64,000 bases of DNA. It comes from Ocypus olens (lineage: Eukaryota; Arthropoda; Insecta; Coleoptera; Staphylinidae). The position numbers and the translations under genes are program-made. Positions 10,961 through 22,439 of the stretch are shown one piece after another. The notes beneath the pieces were generated by a model, which saw only the letters and a list, made by a program, of their open reading frames with translations, made no database searches and was not told the DNA's origin. Position 1 is the first letter of the stretch, and every line of letters begins with the position of its first letter. Location: NCBI GenBank assembly GCA_910593695.2, contig OU343059.1, positions 26,265,717 through 26,329,716 of the forward strand, read 5' to 3'.

Positions 10961-11699
10961 AATTATGAGCTGAGACTACTGAACTACTGAACTACTGAAA
11001 TGGTAAAATCTATTTTTGAGATCAATGTAGTAATTATTCTCACCTGTTTTGTTTTTTAATTTAAAATGATTGGTACCTAGATTTTAAAACTAATAATAAA
11101 AATATGCAAATCACCAACGAACTTTGAAATATTAGAGTAACCATCAACTTCAGATATACGAAACTTTATATGAAACGAAAGCTTAATGCACTTTTAAATT
11201 ATGAAATAATTAATAGGCTGTTCCATTAAAAAAAAATTGAAATTGTGCAGTTTACGAATAGCTATCACCCTGTATAATACGCTGAGCTATGTTTTGGTTG
11301 ATAAAGTAATTTTGAAGACTAAAGTTCAACTAAACTTTACCACTAAATTAGAATGAATTATCTTCATTAGTTTCAGGGGAGCACTTTAACAATTTTGTTA
11401 AAAAATTTTGTATAAACAACCGAATAACACGAAAACGGCGGCTTTTAAATCCCCACAACCTCGATCAGTTTCATCTCCAAGTAACGAGGAATCCAAAAAT
11501 GCTAAAATATACAGGGTATTTCATTAAAAAAAAAAAAAAAGTTTGGTCTGTAACTTTGTTATGAGACACCCTGTATAAATTTAAATGTTTTTAGAGCGTG
11601 GAGCTCACTATTCTGCACAACTTTTATATTAAATATTTTTTTAAATTTTGACAAATAAGCACGTGATTGACCGTTCCAAGAGCTCTGAAACAACCTGTA

Positions 11700-13595
11700 T
11701 AATTACCATCAGCTCTGATTACGGGCAATTAGTAAGACATTCAGTTAACGGATGCTTTATGATTGTTGGTGAATATTGTAGCAGAATCAATTTTGAGTGA
11801 ATTTGTCAATTTTCCGTTTTATGGCAATTGTTTTTATATTTTTTTAACGTTCGGGAATTTGCAAATTTAGAATTACCATCAGCTTGGATTACGGGCGATT
11901 GTTAAGACATTCAGTTAACGGATGTTTTATGATTGTTGGTGAATATTGTAGCAGAATCAATTTTGAGTGAATTTGTTAATTTTCCATTTTATGGCAATTG
12001 TTTTTATATTTTTTTAACGCTCGGGAATTTGCAAATTTGGAATTACCATCAGCTCTGATTACGGGCGATTTTTAAGACATTCAGTTAACAGATGTTTTAT
12101 GATTGTTGGTGAATATTGTAGCAGAATCAATTTTAAGTGAATTTGTTAATTTTCCGTTTTATGGCAATTGTTTTTATATTTTTTTAACCCTCGGGAATTT
12201 GCAAATTTAGAATTACCATCAGCTCTGATTACGGGCAATTTTTAAGACATTCAGTTAACAGATGTTTTATGATTGTTGGTGAATATTGTAGCAGAATCAA
12301 TTTTGAGTGAATTTGTTAATTTTCCGTTTTATGGCAATTGTTTTTATATTTTTTTAACCCTCGGGAATTTGCAAATTTAGAATTACCATCAGCTCTGATT
12401 ACGGGCGATTTTTAAGACATTCAGTTAACAGATGTTTTATGATTGTTGGTGAATATTGTAGCAGAATCAATTTTGAGTGAATTTGTTAATTTTCCGTTTT
12501 ATGGCAATTGTTTCTATATTTTTTTAACCCTCGGGAATTTGCAAATTTAGAATTACCATCAGCTCTGATTACGGGCGATTATTAAGACATTCAGTTAACG
12601 GATGTTTACGATTGTTGGCGAATATTGTAGAAGAATCAATTTTGAATGAATTTATCAATTTTCCGTTTTATGGCAATTATTTTTATATTTTTTTTAACGT
12701 TCGGGAATTTGCAAATTTAGAATTACCATCAGCTCTCATTACGGGCGATTATTAAGACATTCAGTTAACGGATGTTTACCATTGTTGGTGAATATTGTAG
12801 CAGAATCAATTTTGAATGAATTTATCAATTTTTCATTTTATGGCAATTGTTTTTATATTTTTTTTTAACGCTCGGGAATTTGCAAATTTAGAATTACCAT
12901 CAGCTCTGATTACGAGCGCTTTTTAAGAAATGCAGTTAAGGGATGTTTTATGATTGTTAGTGAATATTGTAGCAGAATCATCGTTGTTTGTTGTTGAATA
13001 TTATAATACAATAATTTTGAGTGAATTTGTAAATTTTCAAATTTGTGCAAGTAGTTTTTATATTTTTTTTAGGCGCTCGGGAATTTGCAAATATAGAATT
13101 ACCATCAGATCTGATTACGAGCGATTATTACGAAATTCGATTCTGAGGTGTTTTGTGATTATTCAATCGATTTTTAGGGAATTTGTAAATTTTCCTGTTT
13201 ACGGCAATTATTTTTATATTTTTTTTTGAGCGCTCGGTAATTTGTTGCAAATCTTGAATTACCATCAGTTTTGATTACAGGCGATTATTACGGAATTCTG
13301 TTTAGCGATCTTTTATGATTGATGGTTAATATTGCAGCAGAATCAATTTTGACTACATTTTTAAATATTCATATTTTTTGGAATTGTTTTTAAATTTTTT
13401 TGAGCGCTCGGCAATTTGCGCATCTAGAATTACTCTCAGTTCTGATTACGGGCGGTTATTTCGAAATTCATTAGAGAGATGTTTAGTAATGACTGGTAAA
13501 TATTGTAGTAGAATCAATTTTAAGTTAATTTCGAATTTTTTATGTTTTTTCTAGATGTTTTTATATTTTTTTTGAGCGCTCGGGATTAGAGATAC
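11700..13595. repeat. Satellite S1 main array, 170-bp units
   Basis: The marker TCGGGAATTT occurs at 11851, 12021, 12191, 12361, 12531, 12701 and 12872. The spacing is exactly 170 bp five times, then 171. Later units (13077, 13234, 13408, 13580) vary from 157 to 205 bp and are more divergent. The central units are nearly identical, suggesting recent homogenisation, while the right flank decays. Together with the segments at 4705-5045 and 7236-7313 this is one array of roughly 2.3 kb interrupted by two insertions. Confidence 0.95.
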
Positions 13596-14329
13596 AAGAA
13601 TATGATTTCATATTTTGTGTTGTTCGATTGTGACAAAGTGGCAACAGTTCCGAACCATATTTCCAAATAGACTTTTCAACGCCAACTGAAGTAACTGGTA
13701 ACGTAGTGTATACAGCTGTTCTTTCAAAAACTTGTGACGTCATTCGGTAATTCCTCCGGAGCCGCGATATCGAGGTACATTTGCCGTTCACCAGATGCTG
13801 GTGATAGCAAGGAAAGATTTATCTATCATTTGCAAGTGTTGTTGATTACAAAATAACCATAAATAAAACTTTTTATAAATTATAAATCACGTGATTACAA
13901 AAAAGTAATAGCAGGCTTTTTTACAATATTCCGCGGCAACTCGATAATTTTTCAATATTCCGCGGTGTGAACTGTGTAGAAATTCCGCGTTCCGCGCGAA
14001 AATCCGTTGATTAGAAAATAGTACATTTTTATTGATACCACCTGTTGCCCATCACAGACCTGAAATATAAACTAAAAACACTGAACACAGCGGAATTACC
14101 TCCTGTACTTGGAGACTTCTGATAAAATTTCCTCATGTTACCTCTGCTTCTATGTCTATACTCGCAGAGCATACTTGGGGAGCACCCCATACTATATCCA
14201 ATTCCACTCGATGCAAAAATAAAAACTGTACTTCATTTCACTGTAAACACATGCACCAGAAACTCAAAAATCGTGAAATTATAATAAACCGCGAGTGGCC
14301 ACTAAATATTTTTTTCAGTTCATGTTGAA
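13596..14329. other. Non-repetitive stretch without recognised gene
   Basis: No domain is recognised. A minus-strand open frame at 13561-13791 shows no family resemblance. A cluster of four TTCCGCG motifs lies at 13928-13996, three of them as ATTCCGCG (13928, 13957, 13982) and one more at 13990. A short hairpin (TTGGGGAGCACCCCA) lies at about 14175. Confidence 0.3.
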
Positions 14330-14530
14330 CATTTTGTAACGGAGCGACGAAGAGCAGAGTGAGATTGGGACGCGAAACGGACGTAGTTGCTGTGAACTGC
14401 GATAATAGAAGTGTTGAGCGAGCAAGCAAGCGCCTGTTGATCGTTTCAGCAACAGAGCGCCTGAAGTTGAAAAAGGAGCGTGCGCCGCGGCGTTCCTTCC
14501 CCATCGTCGGCGCATTTCAATTTCGACACT
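14330..14530. other. GC-rich island, overlapping open frames on both strands
   Basis: About 200 bases with clearly higher G+C and CpG content than the surroundings (GAGCGACGAAGAGCAG, GTGCGCCGCGGCGTTCC). Open frames of 60-90 codons exist in several frames on both strands, but none resembles a known domain. A promoter or first exon is possible. An exposed piece of a mobile element is equally possible. Confidence 0.35.
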
Positions 14531-14818
14531 GTATGTTGCATGCTGCTTCCGAAAATCAATAGCACATCTGACCAGTTTATGAATTTACTTTGTCTGAATT
14601 TTTGTTTCTTTGAAGTTATCAATGTTGTTAAAACGCTGATAACTAATCGCTTCGTCTTAAACGTTGAATATTCATACTTTTTACAATTAGTGCAAAATAT
14701 GGCTAGTCTTACACGTTTCATCTCAAAGTCGTTTTATTTTCTCCGCAAAAAGTACGGAGAGTATAGTGATAGTGAAATTTGGAGCCAGTGGCGGGTTCGC
14801 AAAGAAATAACAAAACAT

Positions 14819-14998
14819 TGTGATGTGTCCATCATGTTACTTTCTCCGGTTTGATGGTATAATTGTTTTATATTTATATATTCATGGTTTATTTTGAACT
14901 ATAATCATATTTTAAATGTACATCGAGCGTTTCGCAAGAACGTCAAAATTATGAAAGATGAAAATGACAAATTATACTTCAAATTCTAATAATCTTTA
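14819..14998 (+). repeat. M repeat, 5' part only
   Basis: Matches the first ~180 bases of the ~770-bp dispersed repeat M: GATGTGTCCATCATGTTAC, TTACTTTCTCC, ATTTTAAATGTACATCGAGC. It breaks off into the GTCCTGAAAAA minisatellite. Confidence 0.8.
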
Positions 14999-15009
14999 CC
15001 GTAAGTTTA

Positions 15010-15538
15010 CTCAAAAACAAACAAAAAATCCTGAAAAAAGTCCTACAAAAGATTTCTAAAATAGTTCTGATTAAGAGGTCCTAACAAACCTAATAAAAGT
15101 CCTGAACGAGAAAATCCTGAAAAATATTTCTAAAAATAGTCTTAATTAAAAAGTCCTTAATAAACTAGTAAAAGTCCTGATAAAAATGTCTTGATAAAAA
15201 GTCCTGAAAAAAAAGAAAAATTTCTTGCACAGCAGTTCTGAAAAAAGTTCCGAAAAAGAGTCCTGATAATATATCCTAAATCTGTAAAAAAGAGTACTGA
15301 AAATAAATCTTGAAATAGTTTAAGAAATTGTCGAAAAAAAATATCCCAAAAAGAGTCTTGAAAAAGTCAAAAGACAAGAAGTCCTATAAAAAAATCCTGC
15401 AAAAAGGCCTGAAAAAAGTCCCAAAAAAATGTCCTAAATAAATGCCGGAAAGTAAATGTTTCGAAAATCAACTTGAAAAAGAAGTGCTAAGAAAATTCTG
15501 AAAAGTCCTGATAAAAAAGTCCTAAAAAAAATTCAAAA
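15010..15538. repeat. Degenerate GTCCTGAAAAA minisatellite, block 1
   Basis: Irregular tandem copies of an 11-16 base unit around GTCCTGAAAAA or GTCCTAAAAAA. It continues as two more blocks at 16313-16545 and 17585-17830, separated by an M repeat and satellite S2. All three were probably one tract. Confidence 0.75.
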
Positions 15539-16312
15539 AATGGTGATGTGGCCATCATGTTACTTTCTCCGACTTGATGGTATCATTTATATTTACGCTT
15601 TCATGGTTTATTTTCAATTTAAATCATATTTTAAATGTACATCGAGTGTTGCGTAAACTCGGATGAAACTGACGTTTAAAACGTCAAAATTATGAGACGG
15701 AAAGATGGAAAAATTATACTTCAAATTCAAAAACTCGGTTTACTCAAAAACTAAAGAGATTTCGAAAAAAAACTTATTCTTTAGAAGTTGTTCATTTTGG
15801 CATTCTCTACAATTATTATTCACATAAATTTGCTGTAACTATTATCGTTTCATAATTATAAACCAAAAATTTGAAAAAAATTAATAAATTTTTTTCTCGA
15901 ATAGCAATGATTTTATGAAAAATATTTTCAAGCAAAAGATGTTCATTTCTTTGTTGTCTTCAAAGTTTGTTTAAATGTTTTTGTGATATTTTTCATATTT
16001 AAGAAAATATTGGCAAAAAACAAAAAATAGTTAAGGTAAACTTCCGGTGTACGAAATTTTACCAAAAGCTTTTCAGTTCTCCGGATTATCAAATAAGACG
16101 TATGTTCAAAGTTTCATACCAATTGCTCTATTAGTTTTTGAGATACAGCGCGCACAGACACACACACACTCACACAGACACAATTTTTTTTTTTCCAGAA
16201 ATTTTTGAAATGGCATCTAGGGACCCCAAAACGGATATTTCCGTAAAAAAAAAATTTGAAAAAAAAATCACGATCACAATACTTTCTCGTACTTCGTAAC
16301 GGAGAAAGTAAA
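15539..16312 (+). repeat. M repeat, full-length copy
   Basis: Begins TGGTGATGTGGCCATCATG followed by TTACTTTCTCC and ends CGTAACGGAGAAAGTAA. The ends are therefore short inverted copies of one another (TTACTTTCTCC / GGAGAAAGTAA). Inside are GACGTTTAAAACGTC, a CACTTCCGGTGTACGAAATT-like block, and a CA-rich tract (CGCGCACAGACACACACACA, about 16147). No coding function; non-autonomous, type unknown. Confidence 0.85.
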
Positions 16313-16545
16313 AAGGTCGTGAAAGAAAATTCACGAAAAAGACATTCTGAAAAAAATGTCATGAAGAAATTCTGAAAAAGTTGTTCTGGAAAAGAATACC
16401 GAGAAAAAGTCTTAAAAACGAGAGGTAGAAATTTCCCAAAAAAAAATCCTGTTAATACAATTAAAAATAGTCCTGGAGAAACAATGTTGGAAATAAAATC
16501 TTGAAAAAAGAGTCCTGATAATTCCTTCATTAATGATTTTGTAGA
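16313..16545. repeat. Degenerate GTCCTGAAAAA minisatellite, block 2
   Basis: Continuation of the minisatellite in block 1 (copies such as GTCTTAAAAACG, GTCCTGGAGAAA). Confidence 0.6.
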
Positions 16546-17584
16546 GGTTAAGAGTCAGCACTTGTTTTGAATTTTGAAAAATTAACGTTTTTTCGATTTT
16601 CGATCGCAGCAATTGGTCATTTTTGAGTTTGACGGTGATTATTTGGAAAACTACGCCATTAATATTCCCGGATTTTTCTAAAATATGAAAGCCCAGTGTT
16701 TTATGAATAATTCTGTAAAAGTTAAAAGTTAAAAAAAAAAAAAACGATTTTTCGATTTTTAAGCGCAGAAAATGGTCCTTCTTAAATTTGACAGTGATTA
16801 TTTGGAAAACTACGTGATTAATATGTCTGGATTTTTCTAAAATATGAAAGTCCAGTATTTTACTAATCATTCGGTAAAAGTTAAGTTTCCGCACTTGTTT
16901 CAACTTTCGAAAAAACAACGATTTTTCGATTTTCGAGCGCAGAAAATGGTCATTCTTGAGTTTGACAGTGATTATTTAAAAAAACTGCGCGATTCATGGG
17001 ACTGGATTTCTCTAAAATATGAAATCCTAGTGTTTTACGAATAATTCTGTAAAAGTCGAGCCCGTATTTGTTTCAAATTTTGAAAAATCAACGATTTTTC
17101 GATTTTCGAGCGCAGAAAATGGCCATTCTTGAGTTTGACGGTGATTATTTATAAAACTGCGCCATTAATAAGCTTCAATTTTTTAAAATATGTAAGTTCA
17201 GTATTTTACGAATAATTCTGTAAAAGTTGAGTCCGTACTTGTTTCAAATTTTGAAAAAACAACGGTTTTTCGATTTTCGAGCGCATAAAATGGTAAATTT
17301 TGAGTTTGTCAGTGATTATTTGGAAAACTGCGCGATTAATGAGGCTGGATTTTTCTCATATATGATAGCCCAGTTTTTTATTAATGATTTTATGAAAGTT
17401 AAGAATAAGTACTTGTTTCAAATAAAAAAAACAACTATTTTTATATTTTTTTAGCGCATAAAATGGCCATTCTTGAATTTGACAGTGATTATTTGGAAAA
17501 CTATGCGATTAATGAGACCAGTATTTTACGAAAAATTCTGTAAAAGTTAAGAATCCGTACTTGTTTCAAACTTTGAAAAAACAA
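16546..17584. repeat. Satellite S2, ~172-bp units, about six copies
   Basis: The marker GTGATTATTTGGAAAACT or close variants starts at about 16635, 16794, 16968, 17141, 17312 and 17484, spacing 159-174 bp. Each unit also has TTTTTCGATTTTCGAGCGCA. Unrelated in sequence to S1. Confidence 0.9.
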
Positions 17585-17830
17585 CGATTTAGTCATAAAA
17601 AAGTCCTGAAAATAGTCTTCATTCAAAATACCAGAGGACCTGAAAAAGGTCATCTAAAGAGTCCTAAAATAAGTCCTAAAAAAAGTTTTAAAAAAATCCT
17701 CGTAGAAAGTTCTTTTCAAAATGTCCTTAAGAAGACCTGAAAATGTTCTGAAAAAATTGTCCTGGAAAAGTCCCAAAGGGGCTGAAAAAAGTCCAGAAAA
17801 AGGCCTAAGAAAAAGTCCTAAAAACACACA
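17585..17830. repeat. Degenerate GTCCTGAAAAA minisatellite, block 3
   Basis: Third block of the irregular GTCCTGAAAAA-type tract (AAAAGTCCTGAAAATAGTC and similar). Confidence 0.65.
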
Positions 17831-17849
17831 GTCAGTATGTTATGTAGAG

Positions 17850-17906
17850 TAAAAATCACCTCTGCTACCTCGGCGGTACCATGAGTCACCCCGCGAGCCG
17901 TCACTG
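17850..17906. mobile_element. hAT-type MITE, right end only
   Basis: Ends CCCCGCGAGCCGTCACTG, the complement of the CAGTGACGGCTCGCG terminus of the MITEs at 42165 and 58750. It includes the CACCTCTGCTACCTCGG segment of that family. The left half is missing. Confidence 0.65.
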
Positions 17907-18655
17907 GTATAATAGTTATTTATATTTATACTTTCATGCTTTATTTTTAATTTAATTCATATTTTAAATGTACATCGAGCGTTGTGTAATCTCGTATGAA
18001 ACTGACGTTTAAAACGTCAAAATTATACGTAAAAGATGATAATCACAAATTAAACTTCAAATTCTAACAGTCAATTTACTCAAAAATTAAAGAGATTTCG
18101 AAAAAAACTTATTCTTTATAAGTTGTTCATTTTGGTATTCTCTACAATTGTTATTAACATAAATTTGCTGTAACTATTATAGTTTTATAATTATAAACCA
18201 AAAATGAAAAAAAAAATATAAATTTTTTTCTCGAATAAAAATATTATGAAAAATGTTTTCAAACAAAATAAGCTCATTTCTTTGTTGTCTTTCATATTTA
18301 TTGAAATTTTTTTGTGATATTTTTCATATTTAAGAAAATATTAGCAAAAAACAAAACACAGTTTAGGTAAACACCCACTTCCGGTGTACGAAATTTTACC
18401 AAAAGCTTTTCAGTTCTTCGGATTATCAAATAAGACGTATGTTCAAAGTTTCATATCAATTGCTGTATTAGTTTTTGAGATACAGCGCGCACAGACAGAC
18501 ACACACACACGCGCGCGCGCGCGCTCACACAGACACATTTTTTTTTTCCAGAAATTGTTGAAATTGCATCTTGGAACCCCAAAACGGATATTTCCGTAAA
18601 AAGAAATTCTGAAAAAAAATCACGATCACGTACTTCGTAACGGAGAAAGTAAAAA
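17907..18655 (+). repeat. M repeat, 5'-truncated copy
   Basis: Matches M from the TTTATATTTATACTTTCATG block to the terminal CGTAACGGAGAAAGTAA. The CA tract here has become CACACACACGCGCGCGCGCG (about 18500), showing how variable this tract is between copies. Confidence 0.85.
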
Positions 18656-18719
18656 TCGAAAAACGTCTTCTATAATCATTCTAGACCAGGGGTGTCCAAC
18701 TTATTTATGATTGTGATCT

Positions 18720-19697
18720 AGTTTAACATTTCATGACATATCGCGGTCGACTTTTGATATTTTTAGTTTTATTATGGAAGAGAAGAAAAATACAATATTT
18801 TAAAATTAACCTTTCACATGGTACAAGTTCAAGTTTAACCGGTTGAATCCCAGGGGTCCTAGGAAACACAAGGTCAAAAACCACCAAACAGCGCAATAGC
18901 TCTTATCTTTATCTCAACAGCATGATCGCGCTGCTTAGGACAAGCGGTTAAATATGACAGAATTAAATTCAAATACAAAAATTTAGTGGGAGCATTTTGT
19001 TTTCATATTCTTCGCCAACGTTTGAAAGCTGGAGTACAAATGAATAGCACTAACCTTGAAGAACCTTTAGTTTAAAGATCAATCAATCTTGGCTGATTTT
19101 TAACATTTTATCATCTTCAGGTGGGCAAACTTGAACTATAGAAAAAAAAAACTGTATTCAACGATTGAGAAAAGTGTAAAATATTAATTTGATTCATCTA
19201 GAATAATAGAGTTGATGCTTGTTGCGCTACGTTTTTGATGGAAAATATAAATATAAAGGGTACCTACGGTTAAGATAGTCAAAATGCCTCTATCCCTAGA
19301 TTTTGGAATTTACCCGATGAGAAGGTGTTTTAGGGTGTAAAAATAAGGGCCGACAACCCCCTCCGCTCTCTCCTCTCTCTCCGGGGGTTAACAATGTTTT
19401 TTTAAACATTATTTTTTTACTAACGAACGAGTGAATGAAAAAAATGAAAAAATCATGAAAATAGTCTACCCAATTATCTATTTGGCCAATTTTTTCCAAA
19501 GTCATTCAAGGTCATTTAGACCGTAAAAAATTCCAAAAATTTTCAAATTGATTTTTCGCCTACAAGAACCTCTTGTGCCCGGTTTTTGATATTTGCATCA
19601 TTTTTACCCCGTAAAAATTTACTTAAATATGCACCAAGACATATCATGCCGCGCCATCTTGAAAAATCGAGTTTTTCACGTTTTTTAAGGTTTTATA
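18720..19697. other. Intergenic-like sequence inside the hAT-like insertion
   Basis: No gene recognised. One pyrimidine-rich patch (CCCCCTCCGCTCTCTCC, about 19357) precedes GGGGGTTAAC. Nothing else stands out. Confidence 0.3.
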
Positions 19698-21129
19698 TAC
19701 AGGGTATTTTTTTTTACTCAGAACATATGATTGTTAATGTCCTATGTCATAATAATCACCTCAGCGCATTGGAATGTATTAAAAATGTAGGCAACCAAGT
19801 ACACAAAGGTCCCGTCGACCTGTCACTGTACAGTGAAAGCTTAAAATTATTACGAATAAAGTGAGGTTGATGAAACAAACAATGATAAATCGTTAGTAAT
19901 TATAATAAATATTCAAAATGACCACCTTCACGTTCTAAGCAGTAGCCAAGTCGATTATAAAATCCTTGAATAGCATTTCTAATGTGTTGCGGATTTCTTC
20001 TTAATTCATCGCAAACAGTAATTATACGATCTTTTAACTCTGAAGAGTTGTTTATAATAATGTTATTATAAACATTGCTTTTTAGATACCCCCGCAATAA
20101 AAAGTCGTTTGGAGACAAATCGGGCGACCGGGGTGGCCAAGGTATTGGACCAAATCTACCTATCCAGCGATCAGGAAGTTATTCACTTAAATAATTATTA
20201 ATGGCAGCTGTAGAATGTGGAGGCGCTCCATCCATCTGATAATAATGAGCAGCAATGTTTACTGTATGAAGTTCTGGCATTATACGAGTTCGCAGAAGAT
20301 CTAAATAAACATTACTGTTTAGATTTCCATTAATAAAAAAGGACCAATAAGGATATCATTATTAGTCCAGCCCACACATTAACTCTCGCATTGTATTGTG
20401 TGTGCGTCAAATTTTGTAAGCGAAGATTATTGCACGCCCAAAATCTAAAGGGTGAAGGAATGGGTGTAAGGAATGGGTATCGATAAGGAATGAAGAATAC
20501 TAATCTATAATTTTGTGGATTAACTTCACCTTTTAAAGAAAATGATGCCTCATCAGTAAATATTATTCTGTGTAAAATTTCTTGATCATTATTAATTAAA
20601 TTGAATACGGTTTCACAGAATTCTGTTCGTTTGCCTTTGTCCTCATTTGATATTTGTATATTGTATTTAAATTCTTGTAAATGGAAGCTGAACTTATTTG
20701 AAACTGTGCTGCGATAACTCTTAACGATGATATGGGGTTCTGCTCTACGTAACATAATATGTTGAGTTTCATCACTTCCGTCAAAATGTGATTTCCTTTA
20801 GCCCTTTTAATGTGAAAATTACTCACGCAGCCAGTATTGTCAAAATGATGGACAATATTAAAAATTGTTGAGATGGATGGAACTTGTCTGCTCAGATACT
20901 CAACCGAAAACAAATCTCTAACACGTCGAATGCTGTTCCCACTCTTGTACCAATTAATTATCTGTATTCTTTCTACGGTGGTGTAATACATTTTTATAAA
21001 TAACACAATTTTGACAATTAAATCAAACTGAGTATGGTTGCCTACCTTGCAATGCGTTGAGGTGATTATTATGACATAGAACATAGACATTAACAATCAT
21101 ATGTTCTGAGTTAAAGAAAAGACCCTGTA
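19698..21129 (-). mobile_element. Mariner-like transposon with ~90-bp inverted repeats
   Basis: Left TACAGGGTATTTTTTTTTAC and right (complement) TACAGGGTCTTTTCTTTAAC open inverted repeats. These continue with CTCAGAACATATGATTG and ATAATAATCACCTCA. TA flanks at 19696-19697 and 21130-21131. The 1,432-bp element carries one degenerate transposase on the minus strand. Confidence 0.9.
19900..20991 (-). pseudogene. Tc1/mariner-type transposase, DD41D spacing, degenerate
   Basis: The start at 20991 gives MYYTTVERIQIINWYKSG, then helix-turn-helix segments (VPSISTIFNIVHHFDNTGCV; ISSLRVIAAQFQISSASIYK). The first catalytic Asp is in RIIFTDEASFSLKG (about 20550). The second is in YYQMDGAPPHS (about 20245) and the third in RSPDLSPNDFLLRGYLKS (about 20120). 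41 positions separate the last two, counting one internal stop. It ends near 19900. Breaks include that stop and frameshifts around 20600 and 20360. Terminal sequences differ from the element at 1404-3430, so the two are different families with the same catalytic spacing. Confidence 0.85.
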
Positions 21130-21689
21130 TATGTTAACATTTTCTGGCAACATGCGGAAGCTTTTTATAAAACGGACATTTTAGTTTTTATTTCATCTTT
21201 GTAACTTAAATATTGGCTGAGATATCACATTTTTAAATTTTCGGAGCATTTCGTTTCAGGTACCAAAACATTGAAAAACTTTTCTCTTTCACTAAAAAAA
21301 TACTGTTTTATATGGCGTTTTTGTCGAAAATATAGGAATTTAAAAGATATTCAGAGTATTACCTTTTTTGTGCTGTGAACAAAAGTTACGGCGTTACGTA
21401 AAAATGAATGAATGGTACAATCCTAAAAACATAATTATCTAGGAGGCCACGTCGAGTTTTTTTTTAAATATTTGCTTCAGTTTTACTTATTCTATATATT
21501 AATAATTTTGTTCGAGGCGCCGTTGTAGAAAAATAATAAAAACCCTAAATAACTGGAAATTGTAAAATTCTCAAAAAATAAAGTGAAAATTGAAAGAAAC
21601 AATGTCGCACTCTAGATAATTACTTTTTTTAGGATTGTACCTTTCATTAATTTGTATTAAATAGAACTCCGTTTTTGTTTGGAGCTTAA

Positions 21690-21912
21690 AGGTTCATTCT
21701 AAGGCCACAAAGCACTTGTTATGTTCCATGATTTTATTTTCAGTTTCCCGACACGTATATCGATTTTTACAGATTATTATTAAGTATAGATCATTATCAG
21801 CATAACCTTTGACAATGATCTGTAAAGATCGAAACACGTGTCAGGGAACTGAAAATAAAATCATGAAACATAACAAGTGCTTTTCTGCACCAAATTTATA
21901 TAGAATGAACCT
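21690..21912. repeat. Palindrome with ~95-bp arms
   Basis: The left arm GGTTCATTCTA ... AGCACTTGTTATG ... CATGATTTTATTTTCAG ... GACACGT is repeated inverted on the right (CTGAAAATAAAATCATG ... CATAACAAGTGCTTT ... AGAATGAACC). The centre is about 21780-21810. It looks like a foldback MITE. The right edge runs directly into satellite S3. Confidence 0.75.
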
Positions 21913-22330
21913 ATTTATGGCATCCCATTGAAACAATTGACATGCATCAGCTGGAAACAGAACGTAACACTCAAAACTCAAACTGTAGAAAAATGAAAGA
22001 TGAATTCGGCGATGAGAAAAATTGTAAAAAAAATAATTCCTGATGAGGAGCTTCATAATTTCAAAATCCATCCATTGACCTATTTTTGACATCTAATTGA
22101 AAAAATTCACAGCTAAATAAAAACGGAAACACTTGAAACTTGAAGAATAGAAAAGAACATTACATTCAGAAATTAAAAACCTCTGCTGGGATTAGCTTCA
22201 AAATTTTAAAATCTAAATAGCATCAACCTATTTTTGACGTTTTTCATTGCAAAAATTGAGTTATCACAGCTAAAAACAAATGGACAACACACAAAACTCG
22301 AACTGTAGGAAAGAAAATTAGAAATTAATT
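21905..22330. repeat. Satellite S3, ~150-170-bp units, left block
   Basis: The marker AACCTATTTTTGAC or variant lies at about 21908, 22077 and 22227. Each unit has ACTCAAACTGTAGAAA or similar and a CCTGATGAGGAGC- or CTGCTGGGATTAGC-like segment. Confidence 0.65.
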
Positions 22331-22439
22331 TGGGACAACCTCACTTGTTGCAGAAGCATTAAACAAATTGAATAAAGTCGAAATATAGCCTGAATATTCA
22401 TTTATAGTCTTAATTAGAGTTAAATTTGCGAACAAGTTG

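Larger units (their letters stand above)
7314..11699 (-). mobile_element. Mariner-type element with ~520-bp inverted arms, TA-flanked
   Basis: The left end, TACAGCGTGTTTCAGAGCTC, is matched inverted at the right end (GAGCTCTGAAACAACCTGTA, ending 11699). The inverted similarity runs about 515 bp inward (to about 7830 and from about 11180), through landmarks such as TTTATACAGGG and TGCAGAATAGT. TA flanks at 7312-7313 and 11700-11701 fit a TA duplication. Removing the element restores a normal S1 unit. Between the arms are a LINE tail, a transposase scrap, palindromes H1-H3, a tyrosine-recombinase-like remnant, and the N-terminus of a transposase on the minus strand. Confidence 0.85.

Noticed and set aside
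14480..14854. 124-codon plus-strand frame
   Set aside because: Its last third is the start of an M repeat and the rest resembles no family. The minus strand is equally open over the GC-rich island.
16114..16530. Phe-rich minus-strand frames and MYEILPKAFQFFG-type frames (also at 18384, 26585, 30459)
   Set aside because: They recur at the same place in every copy of repeat M and carry its CA tract (THTHTRAR-like). A repeat property, not genes.
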